Source: Neospora caninum Liverpool
Taxonomy: Eukaryota; Apicomplexa; Conoidasida; Eucoccidiorida; Sarcocystidae
Length of the DNA: 64,000 nucleotides
Assembly (NCBI RefSeq): GCF_000208865.1
Contig: NC_018395.1
Span: forward strand, 4,636,839-4,700,838
Reading direction: 5' to 3'
Both the position numbers and the translations under genes were made by a program. The notes beneath the pieces are model-generated. The model made no database searches and was not told where the DNA came from. It worked only from the letters and a program-made list of their open reading frames with translations. Numbering within the stretch: the first letter of the stretch is position 1; each line of letters begins with the position of its first letter. Below are positions 1-10,600 of this stretch, one piece after another.

Positions 1-28
1 TCCTTCAGTTTCTCATGTTTTTCAACAG

Positions 29-3000
29 AGGACCTGAGTCGCCCGTCGTTTTTCGAACTGACAGGCGGTGGATCACTCTCGGGTTCCATGGAGGCATCTG
101 CGCCTCCATCGGCAGGCGAAGCCAGTGAGCTCCGATCCTCTGAACACGAATCGCCTTGCACTTTTTCGCCGGAAGATGCAACGAAGTCTCCGGAGAGTTC
201 TTCATGGGGTGAGGTTTCAGGGGGGGAGGACTGTGGAGACGCTGGCGATGGACCTTCCTGCCTGGCGTTTCCGGGTCTCACAAAGGGACGATCCGCTTCA
301 TGGGATTTTGAAGCCCAAGGCGGTTCTCCTCCGACTCTATTAGGTGTCCGAGATATTCACCGTCTCGCGGGAGCGGCTCGTCTCCACCTTTCGCTGATAA
401 AAAAGACAGGAGAAGCGGAGGGAGGGGACTGGCCAGCGTCAGCCAAGCCGGGCGCTTGGGCCCTCCATAAAATTCATTCTACGGCATCCGCCGACGGCCG
501 GCGAGCACCACCGGGGACGGCCGAGGCTTCAGCTCAGCTTTTTGTAGATCTCCTGCAGACACTCGAGGCAGCCGGCGAAACGATGCGCAAGATGGAAGAA
601 CAGGTAAACACTTTATCGCGGCGCTCAGGACCCGTGTTAAAGAGTGGAGTGGAAAGGGACGGAAGAGACTACAATCCAGCGAACCGCTAATAGGAGAAAG
701 CAGAGTCTGATAGAAACGAGAAAGAATGCTCCACGTTCGGAAATCCGTTGAACAGTTGACATGAAGGATGTGCGAAGCGCGTGTCTTTTTTTCTAGGTTG
801 CCCACCACGGTAGACGCGCCGAGCAATTAAATGCGAGGCTGGAGAGGGCGGTTGCCCACAATGATAGCATGGTAAGCAGCCTCCTTTCCCACATCGTCTC
901 TTCGTCCTCGTTTTCGCTTACGCCTTCCTCTCTTCATAGGATTGCCGTGTACGGTGCGTCTCCTTCTTCTTTTCCTCATCTCGCCATCAGTCTCCCTTTC
1001 TCAGTCTTTCGATTGATCTGTTTCGCTTTGAAAATGCCCAGAGATTCGGGCTTGAACGTTTCGCTACGCTTGCCTTTCCGTGAGCATAACGGTTCTGCTA
1101 GCTTCGTCACCTGTCCGTCTTGGCGATCGATGATTTACCCTCTTCCTTCCCTTTGGCGATCGAAGAGGTTCCTGCGTTCCTGTGGTTCATGTGCTCTCTC
1201 GCAGTATGCGGAATCCGAACAACTAGAACGGCGCCTACGAGAGGCGAAAGCAGAGGTGGAGGCTCTCCGAAGTCGATGTGCACGTCTAGAATCGAAGCCT
1301 GTAAGTCGGTACTTTGACTGGGATTCCGGGCAGAGTTTCCTATTAGGCTACGCCTGCGAACTGTAGTCTTGCTGTTCATTCACTGCCATCTCTCCGTGGG
1401 CTCGCCTTTTTGTTGCGATGGTCCCTTCTAACTTTGCGCCGTCAAGATTCCATTCCAGCACCGCCTCCTTTCCCATCCCAGCACACGAATGAACGCTTGC
1501 TCTCACGCTATCTGTATACTTGCATATCTATTTTTCACATTCGGGAATATGTCATCTTTTTTTCTTCTACGTATATCGCCTTCATGACTACACTTGCCTG
1601 CAAACCCGTTACATACGGATATATATATATATATTTATACATTCAATACAAGTACACGCATTTGTGCATCCGTGCAATGTATATGGAGAATGCTCCTAAA
1701 CCGTAGTTCGACGGTAGACAGAATGCCGTTTCTGGAGCGAAAACCAATGCAAAGTTTCCTCGAGCATGCATGCTATTCGTCTATGGCCATGCTCGTCTAG
1801 CCGTCCTGTTGTCGTTCGTGATGGTTCCTGCGCAGGACTATCGTGAGCGCTATGTGGCAAGTGAACGAGGCCGAGCGGATCTGGAGCGTCAAGTGAAGAG
1901 CCTGCAGGCTCAGGTGGATGCGTTTCGCGCGGGCACTCAAAAGGAACAACGTCACAGAGAAGAAATGGAGGAGGAGGTCTCGGGAATAAAGAAACGCCTG
2001 GAGGAAAGGGAAGAGCAAGTAAGCCCTGTTTTGGCCGACGAGACAGATCGTATCCGAACGGGATATCGCAACCATCAGTCCATCCATCTCGACATCATGT
2101 TGACGATGTTCATGTCATACCTTTGTCTATCTATATACACACTCTTTCATATATATATATATATATATATGTATATCTATATGTGTACGTGTACGCATAT
2201 ACAGATATATACAGATATCTACGCGAAAGCGTTGTGTGCCCAAGTGAGAGTTGAGAACAGTAGGAGGAGCGCGTTGGAGCGACAGAGTGAAAGCATCCCA
2301 ATTGGTACGACTGTGTCTGCAGCTTCTGCTGACGAGACGGAGTCTGCGGTCTGCAGTTGAGCAGAGCAGTCAGCTGACAGACGACCTCGTGCCTCCCCAG
2401 AGCTCCGGACGCCGGAGGCGCCGCTCGTACTTTATCAGCGGGAATCAGGTACCAGTCACTGAAGAAGGCGGTGTTTTTTTCAATTGTTTAACGGTCCTAT
2501 GCAGGGGACATTTGCACACAGCAGCAATGCATAAGAAGGAGTAGGTCGTGTGATGCAGCCTATCACGTCCTTCAAAACCTTGTGGATTTACGCTCTGCCT
2601 GCTTGTGGAACCCCCGTTCTGGATCTATGGTGTCCATACACGGGCCATGCTTCCCTGCACGTGGACAATTCCGGTTATCCTCCCTCTTCTCCGTTTCTCA
2701 ATTGTTTTGTCCCCGTGTGTGTGGCAGCTCCATCTCGGTCCTGCGCCGTGCACAGCGTCTCCGCGCCAGCTTTTCGGGACGCCAAGGTCAGAGGCTTTCC
2801 TTTCTCCTCGACTCTCTGGCTCCACTTGCGAGGATGCGCGCCGTCTGAAGTTTGGGTGCTTCGCAGTTCCCCCGCTGAACATGGAAGGCCTCTCCAAATC
2901 TGCGTCAGTTGTGGCGGATCAATCGCAGACAGCCACCAATCGTCGCAACTCGTCGGCGCGTTGGGGCGAAACGGGAGAACGAGGGCAAGGCGAATGCCTG

Positions 3001-4983
3001 GGCGAGGGGCCAGAGGCGCGGAGAGGGGACGAGGTGCGGGGACTAGTCGGGAAGGAGGTTGCCGGTCTGAATTTGGCATCTCTTGATTCCTTTTCCACGG
3101 CCCCGCCAACCGGTCGGGAGGCAGCGGTGAGCTCTGACCGAGTGCCCAGCGGTCGCGCCGGAATCTGCGGAGGCTGGACCACAGCTGGCGGCGAACGGAA
3201 AGAAAAGGAAGCCGGGAGCGCAGAGGTTTGGCGACACTGCGGACGGGGAGAGAACGATCAGACGAGCAGGGAGGGTGCGAGTGCGCGTCGAGACGATGCG
3301 GTCAGAGAGCAAAGCTCCCGGGCGTCACTGTGTGAGGCGGGCAAAATAGAGCGAGAAGCTGATCCGATGGAGAGACACGCAACCTCTTTGTCCTTCTCGT
3401 TGCTTGAGGACGGCGCCGAGAATAGAGGAACCGACTGGGAAGACAGCACGTTTCTGGGGAGAGCTCCGCGTGTGAGGGGAGCGGGATGCATGTGCTGGAC
3501 CACCGAGACACGAGGCCGAAATGAAACAGGAGGAAGACAGCCGTCGCAGGCGTCCTCACCTACTGCTGCGACTCTCGCGAATACGCGTTCCGGCTCACAA
3601 TGCTGTTCACGCCCCGTCTCTTCGTTTCCTTCTGCTCGTGTCCGGAGATGCCCGACACTGGCCAATAGCGACTCTACAGCTGTCAACACCCGCACCGAGT
3701 CAACCTGGCGGCGCCTCGCTAAGCATTCGTCGCTCCAGGCGTCAGACCCCCCCTTTGCGCTTTCGTCGCCTCCCTACCGAGTCGCGACCGCGGAACCGTG
3801 TCTCTCTTTCTCGTCTTCGTCAGTCGCCTCGTTTTCGGCGATGGAAGGTACCGAAGAAGGAAAAGCGAGGAGAGTCGGCGACGCGTCGGTTCGGCGCGTC
3901 ACGAGTTTGTGTTTGGAAGGGAGAGCAGCCGTGAAGGGTGGGCGTATGGGAGTTGCAGGCCTGAATCACGGGGCGTCTTTTCCTTCGAAGTTTTCTTCCC
4001 GGTTTAGCGCAGATGGGAACACCGAGCAACGTGCACGGCAGCCCGGACTGTCCATGTTTGAGGAACTGCTCCAAATGGGTCAGGCGTTGACTGAGGAAGA
4101 AGAGAGAATGAAGCGAACCCTCGACGGTCTTCTCGCAGCCGTCGCGGCGTCGTCGGTTCCATTTGAAGACTTGGCCGCTAAAGATTTATCGAAAGAGTGT
4201 CTTTTGAAAATTCGTAAATTGAGACAAAATGGCCCGAAGAACGCACAAACGTCTCGCGTTTCCGGCGGATTTTTCTCCCCTGTTCTCTATCCTCTCCTGT
4301 CGTCGCTTTTCAATGCCCAGCGACTGCGGGGGAGCGACGCTCCTCCTCACCGCCCTCTCCTCGCTAGGGTGAAGGCCCTCCCTCGCTCCGTTTTGCAGTT
4401 TCTCCTTGGGACTGTTTGCCGAGAAACCGTCGATGCAGAGAAACAAAATGGCGAGATCGCGAACGGCTCAGAAGGAAGAGCTGCCCCCAAGACTCTCACA
4501 GACACCTCGTCGGAAACAAACGCGGCGGACGCCGCTTCCTTTCTTTCGGCTTTTTCTCTTCCAGCTTTTTCCCCTGCGCCTCGGCCGCCTTCTTCATCTC
4601 CCGGGATCTGGCATGCAGTGAAGGCGCTGCTGGGTCAAGCGCACCCGAGCGGCGCTGGTGCTGTTCCGGAAGGAGATGTGACGAACGCGCGAGGCCCCGA
4701 GGCTGCGGGTGAATCTCACGAAAGGCGTGCTGGCCAGAACCCGACGACTCGAGACGCATCGGACCCGACTTCGGCTTCACAGAGACCGCGGCAAGACGGA
4801 GAAGGAACCGAACAAGTCGATTCAGACCATCGACAAGCGTTACCAGTGGACGAAGACCATCTGCCGCCATCTGGACCGGCGAAAATGGCCGGCCTGGCTG
4901 TGCTGGCGGCGGTCCTCTTTTCAGCTTTTGTCGCTGCTGTCGTTCTGCCCCCGTCGCCTCTGTCGCGGTCTGGCCTATCTTGA
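29..4983 (+). CDS. Coiled-coil protein with C-terminal membrane anchor (5' partial)
   Basis: I do not recognise a named family. Exons read as 29-603, 797-871, 1205-1300, 1836-2018, 2323-2448 and 2728-4983, giving 1102 visible residues. The first exon starts at a clear acceptor (pyrimidine-rich, ending CAACAG at 28) and its frame stays open to the window edge, so the true start lies upstream; the ATG at 88 is only the first visible Met. All five visible introns fall between codons (phase 0). The end of exon 1 and exons 2-4 encode a Glu/Arg/Gln-rich heptad-like helix (about residues 170-310). Exon 6 is a 751-residue Ser/Arg-rich, mostly disordered stretch with a helical patch around 4051-4220. 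The last ~30 residues hold a hydrophobic Ala/Val/Leu segment (about 4888-4950) followed by 12 residues. This golgin-like or tail-anchored architecture suggests a tether on an endomembrane; that is inference. Confidence 0.75.
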
Positions 4984-5021
4984 ACTTTAGGCCCCCGCGG
5001 AGACAGTGCCATCGCCTCCCC

Positions 5022-5110
5022 TGTCTCGGCTGCTTCTTGGTGTCCCCTCCAGTGTCTCGGCTGCTTCTTGGTGTCCCCTCCAGTGTCTCGGCTGCTTCTC
5101 AGCGTCGCAG
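5022..5110. repeat. 31-bp tandem repeat, about 2.9 copies
   Basis: The unit starts TGTCTCGGCTGCTTCTTGGT and ends in CCCTCCAG. Two copies are identical (5022-5052 and 5053-5083) and a third keeps the first ~16 bases before diverging. It sits 39 bases after the stop of the coiled-coil gene, so it is probably in that transcript's 3' UTR. Confidence 0.85.
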
Positions 5111-5244
5111 CACCCTGTGGGGTCTGCGACCTGTACCTTGTCCACTCGAGGCTTTCTCTCGTCTTCTCATGCAGTCTCGACCTCGCCTGCAGTGCCGTGG
5201 CTGTCTCGGCACCTGTACAGTGCAAGCGATGAGTAGACGGGGAG

Positions 5245-5282
5245 CTCTCTCTCTCTCTATATATATATATATAGATATATAT
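5245..5282. repeat. (CT)n-(TA)n microsatellite
   Basis: A run of CT dinucleotides passes straight into TA dinucleotides. It is typical of the intergenic simple repeats in this window and has no coding content. Confidence 0.85.
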
Positions 5283-5348
5283 GCACACTGTGTATATTTG
5301 TGTCTATGCGAATATTTGCACATGGACGGGAACTGAATTCTACGAAGA

Positions 5349-5576
5349 GTATCTCTATCTTTCTATCTATCTATCTATCTTTCTATCTATCTATCTTTTT
5401 ATCTCTCTCTCTCTATCTATCTTTTTATCTATCTATCTATCTTTCTATCTATCTATCTTTTTATCTCTCTCTCTCTATCTATCTATCTTTTTATCTATCT
5501 ATCTATCTTTCTATCTATCTTTCTATCTATCTTTCTATCTATCTACCTATCTATCTATCTGTATATCTATATATAT
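5349..5576. repeat. (CTAT)n tetranucleotide array with higher-order periodicity
   Basis: About 230 bases of CTAT units are interrupted at intervals by CTTT, TTTTAT and CTCTCTCT variants. The pattern of interruptions itself recurs roughly every 70 bases, so the array seems to have grown by duplicating blocks as well as by slippage. It creates long Leu/Ser/Ile/Tyr open frames that are not genes. Confidence 0.9.
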
Positions 5577-6715
5577 AGATATAGATATGCATATATTTTG
5601 TAGTGAGAGAGAAGCAGGTACTCGTATGTATGTGGGTCTTTCCCCAGACTTTTGGGACAGGGGAAGCGTCTGCTGGACTCGGCCTTTGTCGTTTGCGAAC
5701 GTCTTTTTCTCGCGGCACCACGTCGCGTTAAGACGCCAGTGGACAGCAATTCGTGCCGTGCACATATCTCCACAACGGCGCGTTCAGAACGCGGCACTTG
5801 AGCGAAGTTGAGAGAGGATGGAAAACACGAAACGAGACTAGACAAGAAGGATGAAGCCTTCTTGGCTCTGTGCTCTCGGCTGCTCGACTTACCCGCTTCC
5901 ACCGCCGACCGCCCCACACGCAGGTGGGCTAGATGGAGTGAAATACGTTACAGGCAGATTGAGAAGACAGCTCCGGCAGGGGCGAGAGAGCAGACGCATG
6001 CAAGCGGGAAGAGTGTGCAGGCGTTAGCCGAACTTCTCAAGCGTCGAGTTTGTCTCGCCTTCCGCGAATGCGCAGCACGCTGTCAGAAAACGTGTGTTCA
6101 CCTGATCTGGAGGTTTCTGACGAACGACTCAGAGGCCGCAGTGCGGGGCGTCTCGCACGGGGCCGCGGCGTCACGAGACCTCGAGCGTCATTCCACGGCT
6201 CGATCTCCCGTGCCCACGAACTAGAGCCAGGATGGCACGGGCACATTGAGGTGGATGCAATCTGGCTGCTGCGGCGTTAGGTAAAAAAAACGAAAGAAAA
6301 GCAACGGCCCGACGTAACCCGAGTGTGGGGGATCTGGGTGGCTCCCTTTACTACATTTCGTCCAAGTAGAGAGCACAGTCGCTGGCCACTCTCAGCTGGA
6401 CGGTATTTCCTGAAGACACACGAATCCTACATAATGCGTCTATATATGCACATGCGTATATATTCGATGCGAATGTGCATATCGTGTACGAGACGAGTAG
6501 CCGGGTCAGAGGCTTGGCTCCCGGACGAGGAGTTGTGGCTGATGACGCGTGCGCGGCGCCACCGAGGAAAGGTGGAGCCTGAACGTGAACGGCCTCTCAC
6601 CGGAAAACACTACCGAGCGACGCGCAAATCGAGACACGTCTCGCTCACAACAGACAAATCTTCAGCAACCTCAGTAGGCAACGGTGCATATACGAATACT
6701 GCCTTTCCTATATGC

Positions 6716-6769
6716 GTATGTCAATATGCATATATATATATATATATATATATATGCATATTGACATAC
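6716..6769. repeat. Perfect 54-bp AT-rich palindrome
   Basis: The left arm starts GTATGTCAATATGCATAT and the right arm ends in its exact reverse complement, ATATGCATATTGACATAC, with only alternating TA between them. There is no unpaired spacer, so the whole segment is self-complementary and could extrude as a cruciform or form a hairpin in RNA. It lies in the convergent intergenic region about 0.6 kb beyond the THO2 stop. Confidence 0.95.
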
Positions 6770-7387
6770 ATGTGCACAAATGTGTTGCAACGCATATCCA
6801 TAGAAAGGCATGCATGCATATTTATGTTTGAGAGCTTGTGGCTACAGGAACATGATTTATAGGGCTTTCTACATGAGGACCATGTCTGGTGCACGCAAAG
6901 TGGAACGGTAACACGGCAGGACGATGCTCGCAGCTCCCCATGCGGGAGGCGGGGAGCGAGGCGTGCGTCGGTTTTCCTTTTTTGGCCATTGTGATAAGCC
7001 GCGAAAACAGGAACCAGAGTCACGACAGAGGACGCGATATTTGAGAAACAGAACTGTTTCCGCGAGAGAAGCGCAAAGAACTGAGGATCCCGCGTTTTTG
7101 GAAAGCAGGAAAACAGCCGACTCGCTGAAAACTAGAGCGAATGACTGTGTGTGGCCTGTTTCTCGCTGGTCGCCTTGGGCAAGCGTTCACGAAAGAAGCG
7201 AAATAGACAGCACGAAAGCGGGAAAAAACACAGAATAAGACCAAAAATCCCGAAAGTGTGTCTCTCTCGCCCCCGTCTGCCTCACCACACTGCACGTGAA
7301 CAGCTGCGTTGCCTGAGAGAGAGAGAGTTACCCGAAACAGAGACCATTCCTAGAGCAGAAACGGCCCAGACTGCGGCACCATCAGCT

Positions 7388-7630
7388 TCACCTGCTCTCG
7401 CATTCCACCTTGGTCAGCAGCCTGAGCTCCTCCTCCTTGATACGGCGTGGAAACGTTCTCTCCGTTTCCTCTTCCATGCTGACGCGTCTGCGCACTGCCC
7501 TCAGAGCGCGTGAGGCAACGTTATCCGGCCAGGCAGCATGTTCCGCTTGCTCCTCTTCCACCTTTTTCCTCTTCTCTCCACTCTTCCAGGCCTTTCCTTC
7601 TTCTGCGTCCTCTCGTTTCCTGGCTTTTCT
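7388..7630 (-). other. Open frame continuing past the THO2 stop codon
   Basis: The TGA at 7631-7633 ends the long last THO2 exon. Directly behind it the same frame stays open for 80 more codons to a TGA at 7388-7390. The encoded stretch is rich in Lys, Arg and Glu with several Trp, and resembles the charged C-terminal tails of THOC2 proteins. It may be true coding sequence reached by a small intron that skips the TGA, by read-through or after a base error, or it may be 3' UTR with a chance frame. Confidence 0.3.
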
Positions 7631-10600
7631 TCACCGTTGGTGGTGCCCAGACCGGTGGTGAGAGCCGCCGTGGCGGTGGGCGTGTTGGCCCTTGGAGGGC
7701 CCGAAGAGCGCGTTGCGGGCCTGGGGCCCGCCGGGGCCTCCCACGCCCATCGCCTGCTGTCCCTGGAGGTTCGCCCCTGAGCCTTGCGGGTTGTGGGGCC
7801 CATAGCCGTGGGAACCTCCCGTGTACTGGGAGGCAGAGTACGCGTTCACGTTCCGCATCGGCCCTCCGTGCTGGGAGGTCGACGGGTGGCCGCCGTGGGA
7901 GCCGTGGTTGTGCCCGAACGCGGGAGGCGGCGGCATGTGGAAGGACGAGGTGTGGTGCGAGGCCGAGAACCCGAGGTGGGACCCCACAGACGGCGGGCCA
8001 CCAGGCCCCGGCGCCCCCCATTTGCTGTTGGGAGGCCCCGCGACGGGACCGTCCCCAGGGCCGAGACGACCCGCTTGACTCCCGCCCGACGCGGCCGAAG
8101 AGCGGCGGGGACCCGAGAAAGACACGTTTCCCCCCCTGGAGCCCCCGCCTCGGTCTCCGCCGCCTGGCGGGTGCGGGCCTCCGCTCGACCCCGAGTGGGG
8201 ATGGCCCTGAGGCCCGTTCGCGGTCGGCGCCCCGCTCCCCGACTTCGGAGGAACTTTCAAGCCCGACGCAAGGGCAGCATCGCCCCCCCGGTCGGTGCGG
8301 CTGCCACCGCCCGCTGAACCTCCACGAGACGCGGAGAACGAGGCAGGATGCGAGGCGCCTGGTTTCCGCTGCGTCTCCTCCTTCTTGCCCGGATATTTTG
8401 GCGGGCAACTGTCCGTGCGGTCGTCCCGCGGCGCGCCGGCGCTGGGTCGTGGCGCGGCCTTCTTCTTCTCAGCGCCGCTCTCGCCCGAAGGTACGCTCGG
8501 CTCGCCCTTCGAGCCTGGCCTTTCTTCCCCCACTTTTCTCGCCTCGCCCGCCCCGCTGCTCTTCCCCGTCGGTGGACCGCGAGAAGAAGCTGAACTGGCG
8601 TGCTCAGCTGCATCAGACGTCGCTTTCTCCTTTCCCCCTTCGTCGTTTGTGAACGAGGAAGAGGCCGAAGCCGGAGGCTCTGTCTCGTCCTGTCTCCTCT
8701 TCCTTGCCGCAGAGCCTCTCTTTTCTCGGCCGTCGTCGTCCTTGTGCGTCAGTGCGTCTTCCCGGGGCCCGACCGGAGGCGATGAAACTCCTGTCTGCCT
8801 CTCGTCTTTTCCGCCCGTTCTCTTCTCGCTGGCCTCCAGCTTCTCGGCCACTGCACTCTTCGGTCCCCGGGGCTGTTCACTGGCGTCTGCCTCCTTCCCG
8901 CATTTCTTCGCAGCGGACGCCGGAGCCGTGGCAGGGGGGCCTGTCCCTCGTGGTTTCGCGCCCTCAGATCGCACTGACTCCTTCGTTTCCGCGTCTCGCC
9001 CTGACACCGAAGCACTTCGCCCTCTGTTGCCTTTTGCCTCGGCCGATGCCAGCGGTGCTTTCTCACTTTCCTTCTCGTTTTCGCGCCGTTGCCGCTTGGA
9101 CTCGCGGTCGCCTGGACTCTTGCTTCGGCTTCTGGACGGGCGACTCGGAGTGTCCTTGCCTCTTGCATTCGTATCGTCGCCCGGGGCCCTCGCGGCTTTC
9201 TCTTCGCGCTCCCTCCGCTCCGCGTCTTTCCGGTCTTCGCAGTGGCCACCCTGTCCAGCCTGGCCCACCTTCTCGCTTGTCTCGCGCCTTCGCTGTTCCT
9301 CGCTGTGCTCTCTGCTCCGCGCGTCCGACGCGCCTCCCTTGGGCTCCACGTTGCCCTCGCCTTCCGACGCACTGCGGCCCGAAGCCGCGGAGACACCTGT
9401 CTCCGCCTCCGTCCCCTTTCCGGCAGAGGCCGAACCCGCCTTCTTCAGCGGTTCCGGAACGCGCGGATTCGGCCGCGAAGAAGCGAGCGAGGAAGCCGGC
9501 GCGGTCCCTTTCGGCCGCGGACTCCCCGAAGCGGCGCCGGAAGGAGGCGCAGGCGCGGACGCGCTCGCCTTTGGTCGGCCCGCCGGGGCCGGCTTCGACG
9601 ACGCGGCTTCCCGAGAAACAGAAGGCGATTTGGTCGCTCCTCGAGGACTTGCTGTCGCAGCGGCTGGGGCACCCGCAGAAGCATCTTTCTTCCCCGAGGA
9701 AGACGAAGGCGGAGACGCGGGGCCGTGGCTGCTCGCGCCCGACATCGAGACAGACGTGAGCGCATTCTTCGCGCCGCCCTTTGGCGGCAAAGAAGACGAG
9801 GCAGATTTCGAGGCACTCGACGTCGCCCCAGAAGAAGCTCCAGAAGAATGGGACGCAGCTTTCTCCTCGCTCTCCGGCGGCGACTGGTACCAGCTGCGCT
9901 CGCGGCGATACTTGTCCAGCGTCTTCAAGATGCTGCTCGCCGACAAGCTCACGTCCTTCCAGCCCCACGCCTAAACGGAGAAGAGAAGAAGGGACAAATC
10001 GTTTACCGCAGGTCTTCTTCTTGGCCTCACCGGCAAGCACACTCCCGAAGCGTTTTGACGTGCACGATGCGCGGCGCCCCAGCACGCACCTCACAGTGCA
10101 CTTGAAAGAAGACCCCTGCCCTCCGACGCTTCGTTTCGCACCGGCCTTCTCTGTTTTCTCTCGACGGGCCACGTTGGCCCCGCACACGCCGCGACGTCGT
10201 CCCGTGCTCAAGAAAACGTCTGCCACCGAAGCTGTTCTCTCAGTGCGTCTACGCCTCCCGTGTCTCCGAGGGCTCTGCTGCTGCGCGCCTCTCACCTGGG
10301 CGAGTTCGACGACGTGCTCCAGACGCGTCATCAATTCAACCCCGCGCGTGTAGGAGAGAGGAAAGTTCGCGTGACACCGGGAGAGGAACACCACAACCGC
10401 CTTCGCTGCCATCCACTGCGAAGGCGAGGCCGACGACTCAGCCGAGGCGGACGGCTCCGGAAGGCCTGCGAAGAAAATAAAAAACCTGACTGTTCTGTGC
10501 TACTCCTACGCAGACACACGAAAACGACCCTTAGCATGCACCAACATATATCCACATATCTATCTATCTATCTGTTTATCTATCTATCTGTCTATCTATA

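Larger units (their letters stand above)
4984..7387. other. Convergent intergenic region, repeat-rich
   Basis: This stretch lies between the 3' ends of the coiled-coil gene (+) and THO2 (-). It holds a 31-bp tandem repeat, a (CTAT)n array and an AT palindrome, each listed separately. Short open frames here are broken by microsatellite and have no recognisable domain. It should contain both 3' UTRs; I could not identify a polyadenylation site with confidence. Confidence 0.6.

Noticed and set aside
5346..5811. Leu/Ser/Ile/Tyr-rich open frames that resemble a membrane protein
   Set aside because: They are translations of the (CTAT)n microsatellite in several frames.
8295..9974. 559-codon + strand open frame rich in Ala, Ser, Pro and Phe
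   Set aside because: It is the exact antisense of the low-complexity last exon of THO2; GC-rich repeats there keep several frames open.
9063..10412. 449-codon minus-strand frame spanning THO2 exons 20 and 21
   Set aside because: Its first ~38 codons are real exon 20, but the rest reads through an intron and then an out-of-frame version of exon 21.
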